Source of the DNA: Microbacterium horticulturae
Lineage (GTDB): Bacteria; Actinomycetota; Actinomycetes; Actinomycetales; Microbacteriaceae
Reading direction: 5' to 3'
Length of the DNA: 64,000 bases
Assembly: GCF_029094505.1 (NCBI RefSeq)
Contig: NZ_CP119108.1
Coordinates: forward strand, 2,480,001-2,544,000
Translations under genes and position numbers: made by a program
In this document: one piece after another, positions 52,340 through 62,427 of the stretch
Layout: every line of letters starts with the position of its first letter
How positions within the stretch are numbered: the stretch's first letter is position 1
Notes under the pieces: model-generated
Database searches by the model: none
Seen by the model: only the letters and a program-made list of their open reading frames with translations
What the model was told of the DNA's origin: nothing

Positions 52340-53332
52340 TCAGTGGCCCTCGAGGGCCTGGCGGTCGATCTCCTCCTGGTTCTCGACGAAGGGGGTGCCG
52401 TGCGTGTGGAACGTCGCCACCGTCTTCATGCCCCACGCCTGGCCCTTGGCACGCTCCGCCTGCGTCCACTCGACGACGGGCCAGTCCGGGTCAACGAGCA
52501 GACGCGCCTGCGCGTTCGCGAACTCGATGCGGTTGCCGCCCGGCTCCCACACATACAGGAAGAACGTCTGGTTGATGGCGTGCTTGTACGGTCCGTACTC
52601 GATGTAGATGCCGTTCTCGAGGCAGATGTCGGCGGCCTTGAGGATGTCTTCGCGGTTGTCGGGCGCGAACGCGAAGTGGTGGAAGCGCCCGCGCTCGCCC
52701 GTCCAGTCTTCGGAGTACACGACGTCGTACGACTTCTGGTGAAAACGGAACCAGCGCGCTGAGAAGTGGCCGTCGTCCATCCGCACGCGCTCCGACTCGC
52801 GCGCCATCATGACGTCGGCCCAGAAGTCTCCGGCCGCGTGGGCGTCGGCGGCGAGGTAGTTGATGTGGTCCATCCGGCGTGCGTTGATGCCGCGGCCGGG
52901 GAACGCCGACGCCTGGTTCTTCAGCGCCGGACGATCCTCGTCGTCGGGCACGTAGTGCTCGGTGTCGTAGTAGATAGCCAGCGTGTGCCCGTCGGGGTCT
53001 TCGAACTCGTACGAGCGCCCGACACCGACCTCGGGGTCGCGCCAGCCGTGGCCGAGACCGGCCTTCTCGATGGCCGCGACGCGACGCGCGAGCGCCTCGT
53101 CGCTGGTGGCCCGCACGAGCGTGCGCCCGACGCCGTTGGTGTCGGATGCCGTGAGCTTGAGCGTGTAGAGCTGGTACTCGTCCCAGCACCGCAGATACGC
53201 CGAATCACCGACGCGCTCCACTTCGCGCATCGCGCAGATGTCGCGGAAGAAGTGCAGGCTCTCCTCGAACTTGGGGGTGAACAGCTCGATCGCGCCGAGG
53301 TGCGCGAGATCGAAATTCTCCTGATGTGCCAT
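52340..53332 (-). CDS. Type I extradiol ring-cleavage dioxygenase (catechol 2,3-dioxygenase-like, VOC fold)
   Basis: A 330-residue two-domain vicinal-oxygen-chelate protein. Domain 1 begins LAHLGAIELFTPKFEESLHFF; domain 2 contains the expected iron ligands in RRMDHINYLA (His), RFHHFAFAPDN (His) and EPGGNRIEF (Glu). It should cleave a catechol-like ring next to the hydroxyls. It is the fourth gene of the galB-galC-galD operon (25 bases after galD), which points to a gallate- or protocatechuate-type substrate. AAGGAGG precedes the start at 53332. Confidence 0.88.
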   Translation of the reverse strand: MAHQENFDLAHLGAIELFTPKFEESLHFFRDICAMREVERVGDSAYLRCWDEYQLYTLKLTASDTNGVGRTLVRATSDEALARRVAAIEKAGLGHGWRDPEVGVGRSYEFEDPDGHTLAIYYDTEHYVPDDEDRPALKNQASAFPGRGINARRMDHINYLAADAHAAGDFWADVMMARESERVRMDDGHFSARWFRFHQKSYDVVYSEDWTGERGRFHHFAFAPDNREDILKAADICLENGIYIEYGPYKHAINQTFFLYVWEPGGNRIEFANAQARLLVDPDWPVVEWTQAERAKGQAWGMKTVATFHTHGTPFVENQEEIDRQALEGH

Positions 53333-53357
53333 GGCGGGTCCTCCTTGACGTGGGCGG

Positions 53358-54428
53358 TCACAGATGCGGGCGCGCGAACACGCGCCCGTCGAAGAGTTGG
53401 CGGGCGGTGCGCAGAGAAGTGGATGCTGCGCGCCAGACGCCCTCGGCGTCCTGCCCCACCTCGACCCGGGCGGTGAACGCGCCGGCCGGGTGCTCGAGAA
53501 CGGTGTCGCGGCCCTCGCCCAGACGTGCGAGGTCGGCGCCCACCGCACCGGGAATGCGGATGCCGGCGGCCACCGATGCGGCCATGAGCACACCGATCGC
53601 GGTGTGCACGCGGTGCGGGATGAACGCGCGCGTCGTGATCGCACCCTCACCCCGCGGCGGCGACAGCAGGAACATCTTCGGTACCGACTGGCCGGTCACA
53701 TCCCCCAGCCCGAACAGCGGGCCCGTGGCCCGCCGCACCTTCTCGACCTCGGCGCGCAGCGCGGCGTTCTCTTCGAGCTCGGCGGGCGACTCGGTGCCGG
53801 CGACACCGAAGTCCACGGCATCCATCAACACCACCGGCATGCCGTTGTCGACCAGCGTCACCCGGTGCCCGGCCACGGTGTCGGCGGCGTTCCCAGTGGG
53901 CAGCAGCGGCCCGGAACCCGCCACTCGCAGGTCGATGGGGCACGCCGTGCCGGGCACCCCGTCGATCTGCGCATCGCCGTCGTAATCGGGGCGGCCGTCA
54001 CAGACGGCGAAGGATGCCGTGGCTACATCACCCGTGTTCACGAGCCGGATCCGCACCGTGGCGCGGTCGCCCGATGCGCTGATCAGCCCCCGTTCGAGCG
54101 CGAACGGACCGACGGCGGCCAGCAGGTTGCCGCACGTCTGCCGGTCGCTGACCTGCGGCGCGTCGACGGCGACCTGCAGAAACAGATAGTCCAGGTCGAC
54201 ATCAGGCTCGGTCGACGCCGACACGACGGCGACCTTGCTGGTCAGCGGGTGCGCCCCGCCGATCCCGTCGATCTGGGTCGGGTCGGGACTGCCCATGATC
54301 CGCAGCATCAGCTCGTCGCGCACCTCAGGGTCGGCCGGCACGTCCTCGGCGAGGAAGAAGGCGCCCTTCGAGGTGCCACCCCGCATCAGCATGCACGGCA
54401 GGCCGTCGTGGATCGGGTCAGCGGGCAT
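53358..54428 (-). CDS. galD: 4-oxalomesaconate tautomerase-like protein (PrpF family)
   Basis: A 356-residue PrpF-family isomerase. Conserved N-terminal LMRGGTSKGAFFLAEDVP and DRQTCGNLLAAVGPFALERG and the C-terminal PHRVHTAIGVLMA segment match the family used in gallate degradation (GalD/LigU), which interconverts keto and enol forms of oxalomesaconate. Position between GalC- and dioxygenase-like genes supports this over the 2-methylaconitate role of PrpF. It overlaps the aldolase gene by 11 bases. Confidence 0.85.
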   Translation of the reverse strand: MPADPIHDGLPCMLMRGGTSKGAFFLAEDVPADPEVRDELMLRIMGSPDPTQIDGIGGAHPLTSKVAVVSASTEPDVDLDYLFLQVAVDAPQVSDRQTCGNLLAAVGPFALERGLISASGDRATVRIRLVNTGDVATASFAVCDGRPDYDGDAQIDGVPGTACPIDLRVAGSGPLLPTGNAADTVAGHRVTLVDNGMPVVLMDAVDFGVAGTESPAELEENAALRAEVEKVRRATGPLFGLGDVTGQSVPKMFLLSPPRGEGAITTRAFIPHRVHTAIGVLMAASVAAGIRIPGAVGADLARLGEGRDTVLEHPAGAFTARVEVGQDAEGVWRAASTSLRTARQLFDGRVFARPHL

Positions 54429-55122
54429 CGTATTCCTGCTGCGTCATATAGACGATGCCGAGTTCCGCGACGCTCGGGCGCAGCCCTTTGCGGTCCAGGC
54501 TCAGCTGCCCGCCCGCGTATGCGGCACGGTCGGCTTCCTCCTTGGCGAAGCGCGCGTCGGCGGCGGCCAGCGCGGTCTCGGCGTCGTCCCGGGGCACGCA
54601 GAGCACCCCGTCGTCATCGGCGACCACGACGTCGCCGGGAGTGATCACGACACCGCCCACCACGACGGGGACGTTCACCGAGCCGGGAGTGTTCTTCACC
54701 GTGCCCTGCGCATTGACCGCCGACGCCCAGACCGGAAAGCCCAGCGCCCGCAGTTCGGCCGTGTCGCGTACTCCGGTCGTGGTCACCAGGCCTCGCACGC
54801 CACGGGAGTGCAGCGCCGTGGCGAAGAGTTCACCGAATGCGCCGTCGGTCGACGGCGATGTCGTCGCCACCACGAGGAGGTCCCCGGCTCGGCACTGTTC
54901 GACCGCGACGTGGATCATCAGGTTGTCTCCGGGGTGACTCAGCACCGTCACCGCCGAGCCGGCCACGCGCACGTCGTGCTGTATCGGGCGCAGCGACGGC
55001 CCCACCAGGCCGGTGCGGCCGATCGCCTCGTGCACCGTGGCGACACCGTGCACGGCGAGTGCGTCGACGGTCGCGGCATCCGTCCGTGCGATGTCGGTCA
55101 CGACCACCGGACCTGTGCTCAT
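54418..55122 (-). CDS. galC: 4-carboxy-4-hydroxy-2-oxoadipate aldolase (RraA-like fold)
   Basis: A 234-residue class II aldolase of the HMG/CHA type. Motifs: GPSLRPIQHDVRVAGSAVTV, GDNLMIHVAVEQCRAGDLLVV and the Arg-Asp pair in GLVTTTGVRDTAELRALGFPVWA that binds substrate and metal. Splits CHA into pyruvate and oxaloacetate, the last step of the protocatechuate 4,5-cleavage and gallate routes. Also called LigK. ATGA overlap with the hydratase gene. Confidence 0.87.
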   Translation of the reverse strand: MSTGPVVVTDIARTDAATVDALAVHGVATVHEAIGRTGLVGPSLRPIQHDVRVAGSAVTVLSHPGDNLMIHVAVEQCRAGDLLVVATTSPSTDGAFGELFATALHSRGVRGLVTTTGVRDTAELRALGFPVWASAVNAQGTVKNTPGSVNVPVVVGGVVITPGDVVVADDDGVLCVPRDDAETALAAADARFAKEEADRAAYAGGQLSLDRKGLRPSVAELGIVYMTQQEYDAR

Positions 55123-55874
55123 GCCAACACTCCGGTCACCTGCGGGTAGTAGCGTACGTACGCCTCGCCCATCGTCTGGTGCGGCAGCCCCAGGTTCGGG
55201 CCCGCATTGCGCTTGACCTGCACCCCGCGTCGCACCGCGAGATCGGTGTAGTACGCCCACATGTGCTTCTGCGCGGGCAGGCACTCCATCGCCGCGCGCT
55301 TGCGCTCGAAGGCCGGCGTGATATCCAGCAGCACGTTCGGACGGAAGTCGCACTGCTCACTCTGGTGCGGCTCGAAGAAGAACACCGGCGGCGCCCCGAT
55401 GATGTCGTCCTTCGACGGATACGACCCGTCGGAGTTCGCCACCCCGATCGCCTGCGCCAGCACCCGCGCCTGCAACGCCATCCGCGCCGCCGCCGGGTGA
55501 TCGCCGTTGTAGGGATCGGCCAGCGTATGCGTGAGCACGACCGTCGGCTGCACACGCCGGTACACGTCCACCAACTGCGCAACGGCTTCGTCGGTCTCCC
55601 GCAACGGGTAATCACCGCGATCCAGGAACACGATGTCGGCACCGAGGGCGGATGCCGCGGCCTCGGCCTCGGCGCGGCGCACGGCCTTGATCTCCTCCAG
55701 CGACTTGCCTGCCAGCCACTGACTCGCCGACTCGCCCCGCTCGCCGTATGACAAGCACGCCACCGTCGCCCGCTCACCGCGCAGCGCTGCCGCGGCGATC
55801 GCGCCGCCCGCCCGCCACACGAAATCACCCGCGTGGGCGCTGACGACCAGAAGGGAAGGGGCGCTCTCAGCCAT
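55119..55874 (-). CDS. galB: 4-oxalomesaconate hydratase-like protein (PIG-L family)
   Basis: A 251-residue PIG-L/LmbE-family zinc protein. The metal motif SAHAGDFVWRAGGAIA replaces the deacetylase AHPDDE with HAGD, the form I associate with GalB hydratases, and a second His is in DPYNGDHPAAAR. The enzyme would hydrate oxalomesaconate to 4-carboxy-4-hydroxy-2-oxoadipate. First gene of the four-gene operon; ATG 55874 (MAESAPSLLVVSAHAGD). The neighbouring galC and galD support this over a deacetylase role. Confidence 0.85.
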   Translation of the reverse strand: MAESAPSLLVVSAHAGDFVWRAGGAIAAAALRGERATVACLSYGERGESASQWLAGKSLEEIKAVRRAEAEAAASALGADIVFLDRGDYPLRETDEAVAQLVDVYRRVQPTVVLTHTLADPYNGDHPAAARMALQARVLAQAIGVANSDGSYPSKDDIIGAPPVFFFEPHQSEQCDFRPNVLLDITPAFERKRAAMECLPAQKHMWAYYTDLAVRRGVQVKRNAGPNLGLPHQTMGEAYVRYYPQVTGVLA

Positions 55875-55953
55875 GGGACTCCTCGAAATGCGCGGCGCAC
55901 GGGCCGTGGGACCCGTCCCCTCCAGACAAGCACACCCGGTGTCATTGGTCAAG

Positions 55954-55969
55954 AAATTGTCTACAATTT
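55954..55969. promoter_or_regulatory. Operator-like palindrome between galB and ligM-like gene
   Basis: AAATTGT-CT-ACAATTT, a perfect 7-bp dyad in the 199-base divergent region, 80 bases upstream of galB and 104 upstream of the ligM-like gene. It is followed by TTGG. A related element lies at 62335-62350. A-T rich against a very GC-rich background; the style resembles GntR (FCD)-type operators. Confidence 0.6.
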
Positions 55970-56028
55970 TGGCGGAGCCGCACTTCACTATGGACATAGG
56001 CATCACCGCTCCGTAGGATCGGCACTGA

Positions 56029-57480
<1,452 letters not shown>

Positions 57481-57491
57481 GCCGCCCGCCC

Positions 57492-59060
57492 ATGCGCGCG
57501 CACTACGCCGACGTCTGGCAGGCGGTCGCGGCCGCCGTGCCCGACCGCGAGGCCATCCGGTCGATCGACGGCGAAGTCTGGACCTACGAGCGCTTCGCCC
57601 GCGACGCGGGGGCGCTGGCCGCCGGTCTCGCCCGCCTCGGTGTGCAGCCCGGCGACCGCGTCGCCCTCCTGCTGCACAACCGCCCCGAGTTCCTCGTCAC
57701 GGTGTTCGCGTGCCTTGCCGCTGGCATCGTGCCCGTTCCGCTGAACTACCGGCTGCGGGCGCACGAGGTCGCCGATCTGATCGACGACGCCGGCGCACGG
57801 ATACTGCTGGCGCCCACCTCGCTCGAAAAGACGGCACGGGATGCCGCGGCCGCGGCCTCTGCGGCGGTCGTCTGGATCCTCGACGCGGGGCTCGCCGAGC
57901 CGTCGTGGGCGCAGCTCACCGCCGTGCCCGCGCCTCTGCCCGCCCCGCCCGACGACGGCGAGCTCTGGCTCTACACGGGCGGGACGACCGGCCGCCCCAA
58001 GGCCGTGCGCTGGGACGAGCAGGAGATGTTCGAGGCCCAGATGGCGCCCACCTACTCGGTCATCGGGGCCGACTGGCCGCGCACCGTGGACGACGCGGTT
58101 CGCATCGCGGCCGACCCGGCGACTCCGCGGGTGGTGACACTGCCCCTCTCGCCGTTTCTGCACGGCACGGCCCTGACGACCGCGATGAACACCCTCACCC
58201 TGGGCGGCACGGTGCTGGTCACCTCGTCGCCGCGGCTGGACGCCGACGCCGCGGTGGACTTCGCGGCCGCGGCATCCGCCACCCGGCTCATCGTGGCGGG
58301 CGACGGCGTGGCCGTGCCACTCGTCGAGGCCGCCGAGCGCCACGGAGTGCGGTTGCCGGCGGTGCAGACGGTGATCAGCTCGGGCATGCGGTTCAGCCCC
58401 GACACCAAGGAGCGCCTGCACGCGCTGGGTGAGATCACGATCATCGACATGCTCGCCTCGACCGAGGGCGGGGTATACGCGGCGACCACGACCACCGGCG
58501 CGCACGATCTGCCGGGCCGGCCGCGCCTGTTCCCCTCCGCCGTCGTGCTCGACCAGGAGCTGCACGAGGTGCAGGAACGCCCTGGCGCCCTCGGCATCCT
58601 CGCCCAGCGCGGGGCGCTGCCGCTGGGCTACCACGGCGACCCGGAGAAGACCGCGGCGACGTTCCCGGTCATCGACGGGGTGCGCCATGTGATGCCGGGT
58701 GACTGGGTGCGGGTCGAAGACGACCGGCACATCGAGTTTCTCGGCCGCGGCAGCGCCGTGATCAACACGGGCGGCGAGAAGGTCTATCCGCTCGAGGTCG
58801 AAGAAGTGCTGCTCGAGCACCCGGCGGTGGCCGACGCCGTGGTGCTCGGGGTGCCCGACGCACGTTTCGGCGAGATCGTGACCGCCGTGGTGGCCCGACA
58901 GGGCGAGGTCACCGCCGACGAGCTGAGCGCGTTCGTCGACGAGCGGCTCGCCGGGTACAAGCGGCCGCGCCACATCCTGTTCCGCGCCTCGCTCGACCGC
59001 ACCCCCACCGGCAAGGTCGACATGGCCGGGCTGCGCGATGAGATCTCGCGGGATCGCTGA
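57492..59060 (+). CDS. AMP-dependent acyl/aryl-CoA ligase (second)
   Basis: A 522-residue ANL ligase: ATP loop WLYTGGTTGRPKAVRW, hinge GDWVRVEDDRHIEFLGRGSAVINTGGEKVYPLEVEEVL, catalytic lysine in DRTPTGKVDMAGL. It is only distantly similar to the ligase at 50465. Start ATG 57492; no strong Shine-Dalgarno, so translation may be coupled to the ligM-like gene. Substrate probably an aromatic acid such as a hydroxycinnamate or methoxybenzoate, judged only from context. Confidence 0.86.
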   Translation: MRAHYADVWQAVAAAVPDREAIRSIDGEVWTYERFARDAGALAAGLARLGVQPGDRVALLLHNRPEFLVTVFACLAAGIVPVPLNYRLRAHEVADLIDDAGARILLAPTSLEKTARDAAAAASAAVVWILDAGLAEPSWAQLTAVPAPLPAPPDDGELWLYTGGTTGRPKAVRWDEQEMFEAQMAPTYSVIGADWPRTVDDAVRIAADPATPRVVTLPLSPFLHGTALTTAMNTLTLGGTVLVTSSPRLDADAAVDFAAAASATRLIVAGDGVAVPLVEAAERHGVRLPAVQTVISSGMRFSPDTKERLHALGEITIIDMLASTEGGVYAATTTTGAHDLPGRPRLFPSAVVLDQELHEVQERPGALGILAQRGALPLGYHGDPEKTAATFPVIDGVRHVMPGDWVRVEDDRHIEFLGRGSAVINTGGEKVYPLEVEEVLLEHPAVADAVVLGVPDARFGEIVTAVVARQGEVTADELSAFVDERLAGYKRPRHILFRASLDRTPTGKVDMAGLRDEISRDR

Positions 59061-59073
59061 ATCGGCGGCCGGA

Positions 59074-59868
59074 TCAGGGGGTGGATGCCGCGGCATCCCC
59101 CTCCCCATCGATGATGCGCTCGAACCACGACAGCGTCGCCCGCGTCATGTCAGCGGGGTCGCCGTCGCCCTCCAGCATCGAGAGCGCATCCCCCACTTCG
59201 TCACGCCGACGGCGCGCATGGCGGTACGTGCCGTCGATGAGCCGATCGATGAGTGCGGCGCCGTCGGGCCCGAGCTCGCCGGCCATCTGTGCGCGCAGCC
59301 AGTCTTCGGCGCCCACGGCACGCGCCGCCGTGGTGCCTTCGATCACCAGTGCGGCCAGCCCCTTCATGAACACACTGCGCAGCAGCTTCAGCCGGGCCGC
59401 TTCGCCCACCGCCGCGCGCAGAGGAACGATCGGCACCTCGAGCGGGCGCAGCCGGTCGGCGAGGGTCTCGGCACCGGGCCCGCTGGCCAGCAGCGGGGTG
59501 CGGATGCCCGCGCGGGGCACGGGCGCCAGCACCGCGACATCCGCCATCGCCACCCCGCGGGTCACGGCCAGAGCGCCGATCTTCTGCTTCACAAGCGGCG
59601 AGGCCGTATTCAAATCGGCGTAGACCGCCGCGTCGCCGACCGCAGGAAGGGCCGCCACCGCGATCTCGGAGGCGGCATGCGCGCCGACGAGGCTCAGCAC
59701 CACTTCGGCGCCGTCGGCGGCCTCGGCCGCGGTGCGCGCGCGGACGATGCCCGGCAGGGTGAGCTCTGCGGACTGGTCGTAGCCGCGCACGCGCACGCCG
59801 GCCTCGTGCAGCTCGCGGGCGTAGATGCGGCCGGCCTCTCCGAGGCCGAGAACAGCGATGGTCGACAT
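59074..59868 (-). CDS. NAD(P)-dependent oxidoreductase with DUF1932 C-terminal domain
   Basis: A 264-residue protein of the 6-phosphogluconate/3-hydroxyisobutyrate dehydrogenase superfamily. Rossmann loop STIAVLGLGEAGRIYARELHEAG at the N-terminus and the helical DUF1932 part (KLLRSVFMKGLAALVIEGTTAA, with the catalytic-type Lys) at the C-terminus. Probably oxidises or reduces a hydroxy acid; the family is often found in aromatic gene clusters. Forms an operon with the IclR gene (12-base gap). Confidence 0.82.
   Translation of the reverse strand: MSTIAVLGLGEAGRIYARELHEAGVRVRGYDQSAELTLPGIVRARTAAEAADGAEVVLSLVGAHAASEIAVAALPAVGDAAVYADLNTASPLVKQKIGALAVTRGVAMADVAVLAPVPRAGIRTPLLASGPGAETLADRLRPLEVPIVPLRAAVGEAARLKLLRSVFMKGLAALVIEGTTAARAVGAEDWLRAQMAGELGPDGAALIDRLIDGTYRHARRRRDEVGDALSMLEGDGDPADMTRATLSWFERIIDGEGDAAASTP
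59083..59098. terminator. GGATGCCG palindrome at convergent gene ends
   Basis: GGATGCCGCGGCATCC, a perfect palindrome flanked by G and C runs. It lies within the last codons of the minus-strand DUF1932 gene (coding DAAAS) and just after the plus-strand ligase, so it may end both transcripts. Confidence 0.5.
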
Positions 59869-59880
59869 GGCGTGATCACC

Positions 59881-60744
59881 CTAGACCACGACGGGGTCGT
59901 GTTCGTCGCGGCCGGTGAAGTAATCCAGCGAGGCGCGCGATCCGCTCACGACGGGTCCGGGACGCCGGCGGCCCGATCCGTCGACGGCGAGGTACGCGTC
60001 CTGCAGCGCACGCGTGATCCCGGCGGCGGCGACCGTCAGCAGCTCCACGATCGCCTGCGCCGGAGCGCCGTCGTTGCCGACGACGACGCCGAGGGCCGCG
60101 TGCACGACCTCCTGCGGCCCACGGACCGGCACCGCGATGCCGCGGGAGCCTTCGTGGATGTGTCCCGGTAGATCGGCGAACCCCTGCACGCGCACGTGAC
60201 GCAGCTGCTCATGCAGCGCGACACCGTCACGAAGCGTGTGCGCGGTGAACCTCGGCCACCCGGCGTCGACCACCTCGTCGACGACACTTTCGTCGGCGTG
60301 TGCGAGCAGCACGAGGCCGCTCGATGAGACCGGCAGCGGCGTGCGGCCGCCGATGAGGGTGGCGTTGACGACGGCGTCAGGGGTCGACATCCGCTCGATG
60401 AACAGCACGTCCCGCCCGCTGCGCACCGCCAGCTGCGTGTGCTGGCGGATCCGCGCGTGCACGCCGCTCATCCACGGGCGGGCGAGCTCGCGCAACCCGA
60501 GGGCGCTCGGCGTGCGCGCAGCGAACTCCCACAGCCGCACGCCGAGCCGGTACGAGCGGTCGGGCATGCGCTCAAGCAGCCCCTCCGCCTCCAGCTGCGC
60601 CACGAGCCGGTGCGCGCTCGAGGGCGCCAGTCCCGCGATCTCGGCGATGCGGGCCAGCGTCAGATAGGGGTGGAAGGCGTCGAACGCGTCGAGCACGCGC
60701 AGGTGCTTGCGCAGTGCCGATTCGCCGCCGGATGCCCGAGCCAT
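59881..60744 (-). CDS. IclR-family transcriptional regulator
   Basis: A 287-residue regulator. N-terminal winged helix LTLARIAEIAGLAPSSAHRLVAQLEAEGLLER and C-terminal effector domain (VLFIERMSTPDAVV, SSSGLVLLAHA, GIAVPVRGPQEVVHAALGVVV). IclR proteins control many aromatic pathways (PcaR, PobR types), so it is the likely local regulator, binding a pathway intermediate. A candidate operator, CTTCCGTTCAACGGAAG, lies at 62241. A basic tail of about 30 residues follows the domain. Confidence 0.9.
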   Translation of the reverse strand: MARASGGESALRKHLRVLDAFDAFHPYLTLARIAEIAGLAPSSAHRLVAQLEAEGLLERMPDRSYRLGVRLWEFAARTPSALGLRELARPWMSGVHARIRQHTQLAVRSGRDVLFIERMSTPDAVVNATLIGGRTPLPVSSSGLVLLAHADESVVDEVVDAGWPRFTAHTLRDGVALHEQLRHVRVQGFADLPGHIHEGSRGIAVPVRGPQEVVHAALGVVVGNDGAPAQAIVELLTVAAAGITRALQDAYLAVDGSGRRRPGPVVSGSRASLDYFTGRDEHDPVVV

Positions 60745-60769
60745 GCCACCCTCCTGCTGGCAAGGCTAA

Positions 60770-60788
60770 CCCGCTCTCGGCGAGCGGG
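60770..60788 (-). terminator. Terminator of the second ligM-like gene
   Basis: CCCGCTC-TCGGC-GAGCGGG, a 7-bp perfect stem 19 bases after the stop of the minus-strand ligM-like gene and before the IclR gene. Confidence 0.6.
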
Positions 60789-60806
60789 CCCGGGTTCTCT
60801 CCGACC

Positions 60807-62177
60807 TCACCGGTTCGCGCGATACACCGTGCGGGCGTACTCGTGGTACGGCGCCGGCGCCACGGTCGCGCGGATGCGCACCTGCCGGTGGTGCTGGTCG
60901 ACCTGCGGCTTGTGCGAGATCGGATCCTCGCCCCACACCACCTCGACCTCGGCACCGTCGGGGATGCCGACGTCCAGGGTCGCCAGCGACATGTACAGCT
61001 GATCGAAGGCGACGTATCCGGCATCCGTCGAGATCCCCACCCGCGCGCCGTCGGCGAGCACCTCGTCCATCTGGAACAGTCCGTACCGCGCCTTCGGGAA
61101 CTCGAGGAACTTCGCCGGCGTCCCCGGCTCGAGCTGCGAGCGCACCACGTCGGCGACGTCGGCGGAGTTCCAGAGCAGGGTGACCTTGTGCCGCCGCTGG
61201 TCTTCGGCGTGCTTCTCGAGCGCGGCACGGCCGTGGAAGTCGTGGTCGAAGCGCACGGACTTGCCCAGGCCGATGTCGTACGGGGTCAGGTAGTAGTCGT
61301 GCACGTCGTCGGAGTACAGCGAGCCGCCGATCGAGCCGGCGCGCGCGGCCGGCAGCCACTGGCGGTACTCGGCGAAGTCGTCGTCGAAGATCGCGGGGAA
61401 CGGGGTGGGCACCCATCCCGATTCCAGCGGCGATGCGGAGTACGCCTTGGCGCCCACGCGGCGGATGTCGAACTCCGCTCCAGCCTCCATCAGGGCGTCG
61501 AGGACCGTCTCGTTGTCGTCCCACGGCCCGTAGAACTCGAATCCCGGCTGACCGGCCATGCCGTGCCGCAGGGCTTTGACCGGGCGGCCCGCGATCTCGA
61601 CGTCGCCGATGTGGAAGAAGGCGATCTCGGGCGCAGGGCCGCCGAACACCCGGGCCATGACCTCGTCGGCGCGCGGCCCCTGCAGCTCGTACCGGTAGAA
61701 GGTGGGCGGGCCCTGCCGCATGTGCGAGTTGGCTTCCAGGCGATGGTGCACGTCCTTGCCCGCGGCCTCGGCCTTCTCGGCGTTGAACCGCACCCAGTCG
61801 ATGAGCAGGTGGTGACCGATGAGCACGAGCCCTTCGGGGCCTTCGTGGTTGTAGAACAGAATGCCGTCGCCGACGAGATACCCGTCTTGATTGACGGAGA
61901 TGAGCTGCTTGGCCACGCCCGCACGAAATGTGCCGAAGGTGTTGGGCGAGATCGTCGAGAGCATCGGGATGAGGTCGTGCCCGTGCAGGAACAGCTGCGT
62001 CATGTGGTGCGACTGGTCCATCAGCGCCACCGTCGTGTTCCATGCACGCTGCTCGTCGCGCCAGTTCGTGAACTCGGGCGCGACCGGGAACGTGAACGCG
62101 GGCCAATCCTGATCGCGCAGCAGCGGCACCGCGCCGCCGGCGCGCGCCATCGCCTGGGCGAGTGATTCGGTTGTCAT
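60807..62177 (-). CDS. LigM/DesA-like tetrahydrofolate-dependent aromatic O-demethylase (second)
   Basis: A 456-residue paralogue of the protein at 56074, with matching landmarks: PVAPEFTNWRDEQRAWNTTVALMDQSHHM, GDGILFYNHEG, KALRHGMAGQPGFEFYGPW and VAPAPYHEYARTVYRANR at the end. The divergence between the two suggests different substrates, for instance vanillate versus syringate or 3-O-methylgallate. Start ATG 62177 follows GGAGG by six bases. Transcribed divergently from the importer genes. Confidence 0.84.
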   Translation of the reverse strand: MTTESLAQAMARAGGAVPLLRDQDWPAFTFPVAPEFTNWRDEQRAWNTTVALMDQSHHMTQLFLHGHDLIPMLSTISPNTFGTFRAGVAKQLISVNQDGYLVGDGILFYNHEGPEGLVLIGHHLLIDWVRFNAEKAEAAGKDVHHRLEANSHMRQGPPTFYRYELQGPRADEVMARVFGGPAPEIAFFHIGDVEIAGRPVKALRHGMAGQPGFEFYGPWDDNETVLDALMEAGAEFDIRRVGAKAYSASPLESGWVPTPFPAIFDDDFAEYRQWLPAARAGSIGGSLYSDDVHDYYLTPYDIGLGKSVRFDHDFHGRAALEKHAEDQRRHKVTLLWNSADVADVVRSQLEPGTPAKFLEFPKARYGLFQMDEVLADGARVGISTDAGYVAFDQLYMSLATLDVGIPDGAEVEVVWGEDPISHKPQVDQHHRQVRIRATVAPAPYHEYARTVYRANR

Positions 62178-62240
62178 CTTCGACCTCCATCGTCGGGTTG
62201 CCAGGCAGACTAGGCGGTGGTGGATGCCGCGGATCGCGCA

Positions 62241-62257
62241 CTTCCGTTCAACGGAAG
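62241..62257. promoter_or_regulatory. Palindromic operator candidate upstream of the second ligM-like gene
   Basis: CTTCCGTT-C-AACGGAAG, a perfect 8-bp dyad, 64 bases before the ligM-like start. The form fits IclR-type operators, and an IclR gene is 1.5 kb away. Confidence 0.55.
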
Positions 62258-62334
62258 CGAGGATCCGGCATCCCGATCGCTTCGCCGAGGGCATCTCACG
62301 CAACGGTTGGATAAAGACACGCCAGGATGAATCC

Positions 62335-62350
62335 AAAATCGTTGACAATC
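62335..62350. promoter_or_regulatory. Second copy of the ATTGTC-type operator, overlapping the livG promoter
   Basis: On the minus strand GATTGTCAACGATTTTGG matches the site at 55956 (ATTGTCTACAATTTTGG) at 15 of 17 positions. It overlaps the -35 box of the importer promoter, a position fit for repression. Confidence 0.55.
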
Positions 62351-62370
62351 TGAGCGTGAATCCGTAGCGT
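62342..62370 (+). promoter_or_regulatory. Promoter of the HAAT importer operon
   Basis: Consensus TTGACA (62342-62347), 17-base spacer, TAGCGT (62365-62370), 58 bases before the livG start. Confidence 0.65.
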
Positions 62371-62427
62371 CCGTACCCAGGGACGCGTGTGCGTCTGCGA
62401 CGAAGCGACGAATCGGAAAGGCGGGCG

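Noticed and set aside
55119..55874. GlcNAc deacetylase (MshB or LmbE type)
   Set aside because: The PIG-L fold is shared, but the AHPDDE motif is replaced by HAGD and the operon holds GalC- and GalD-like genes.
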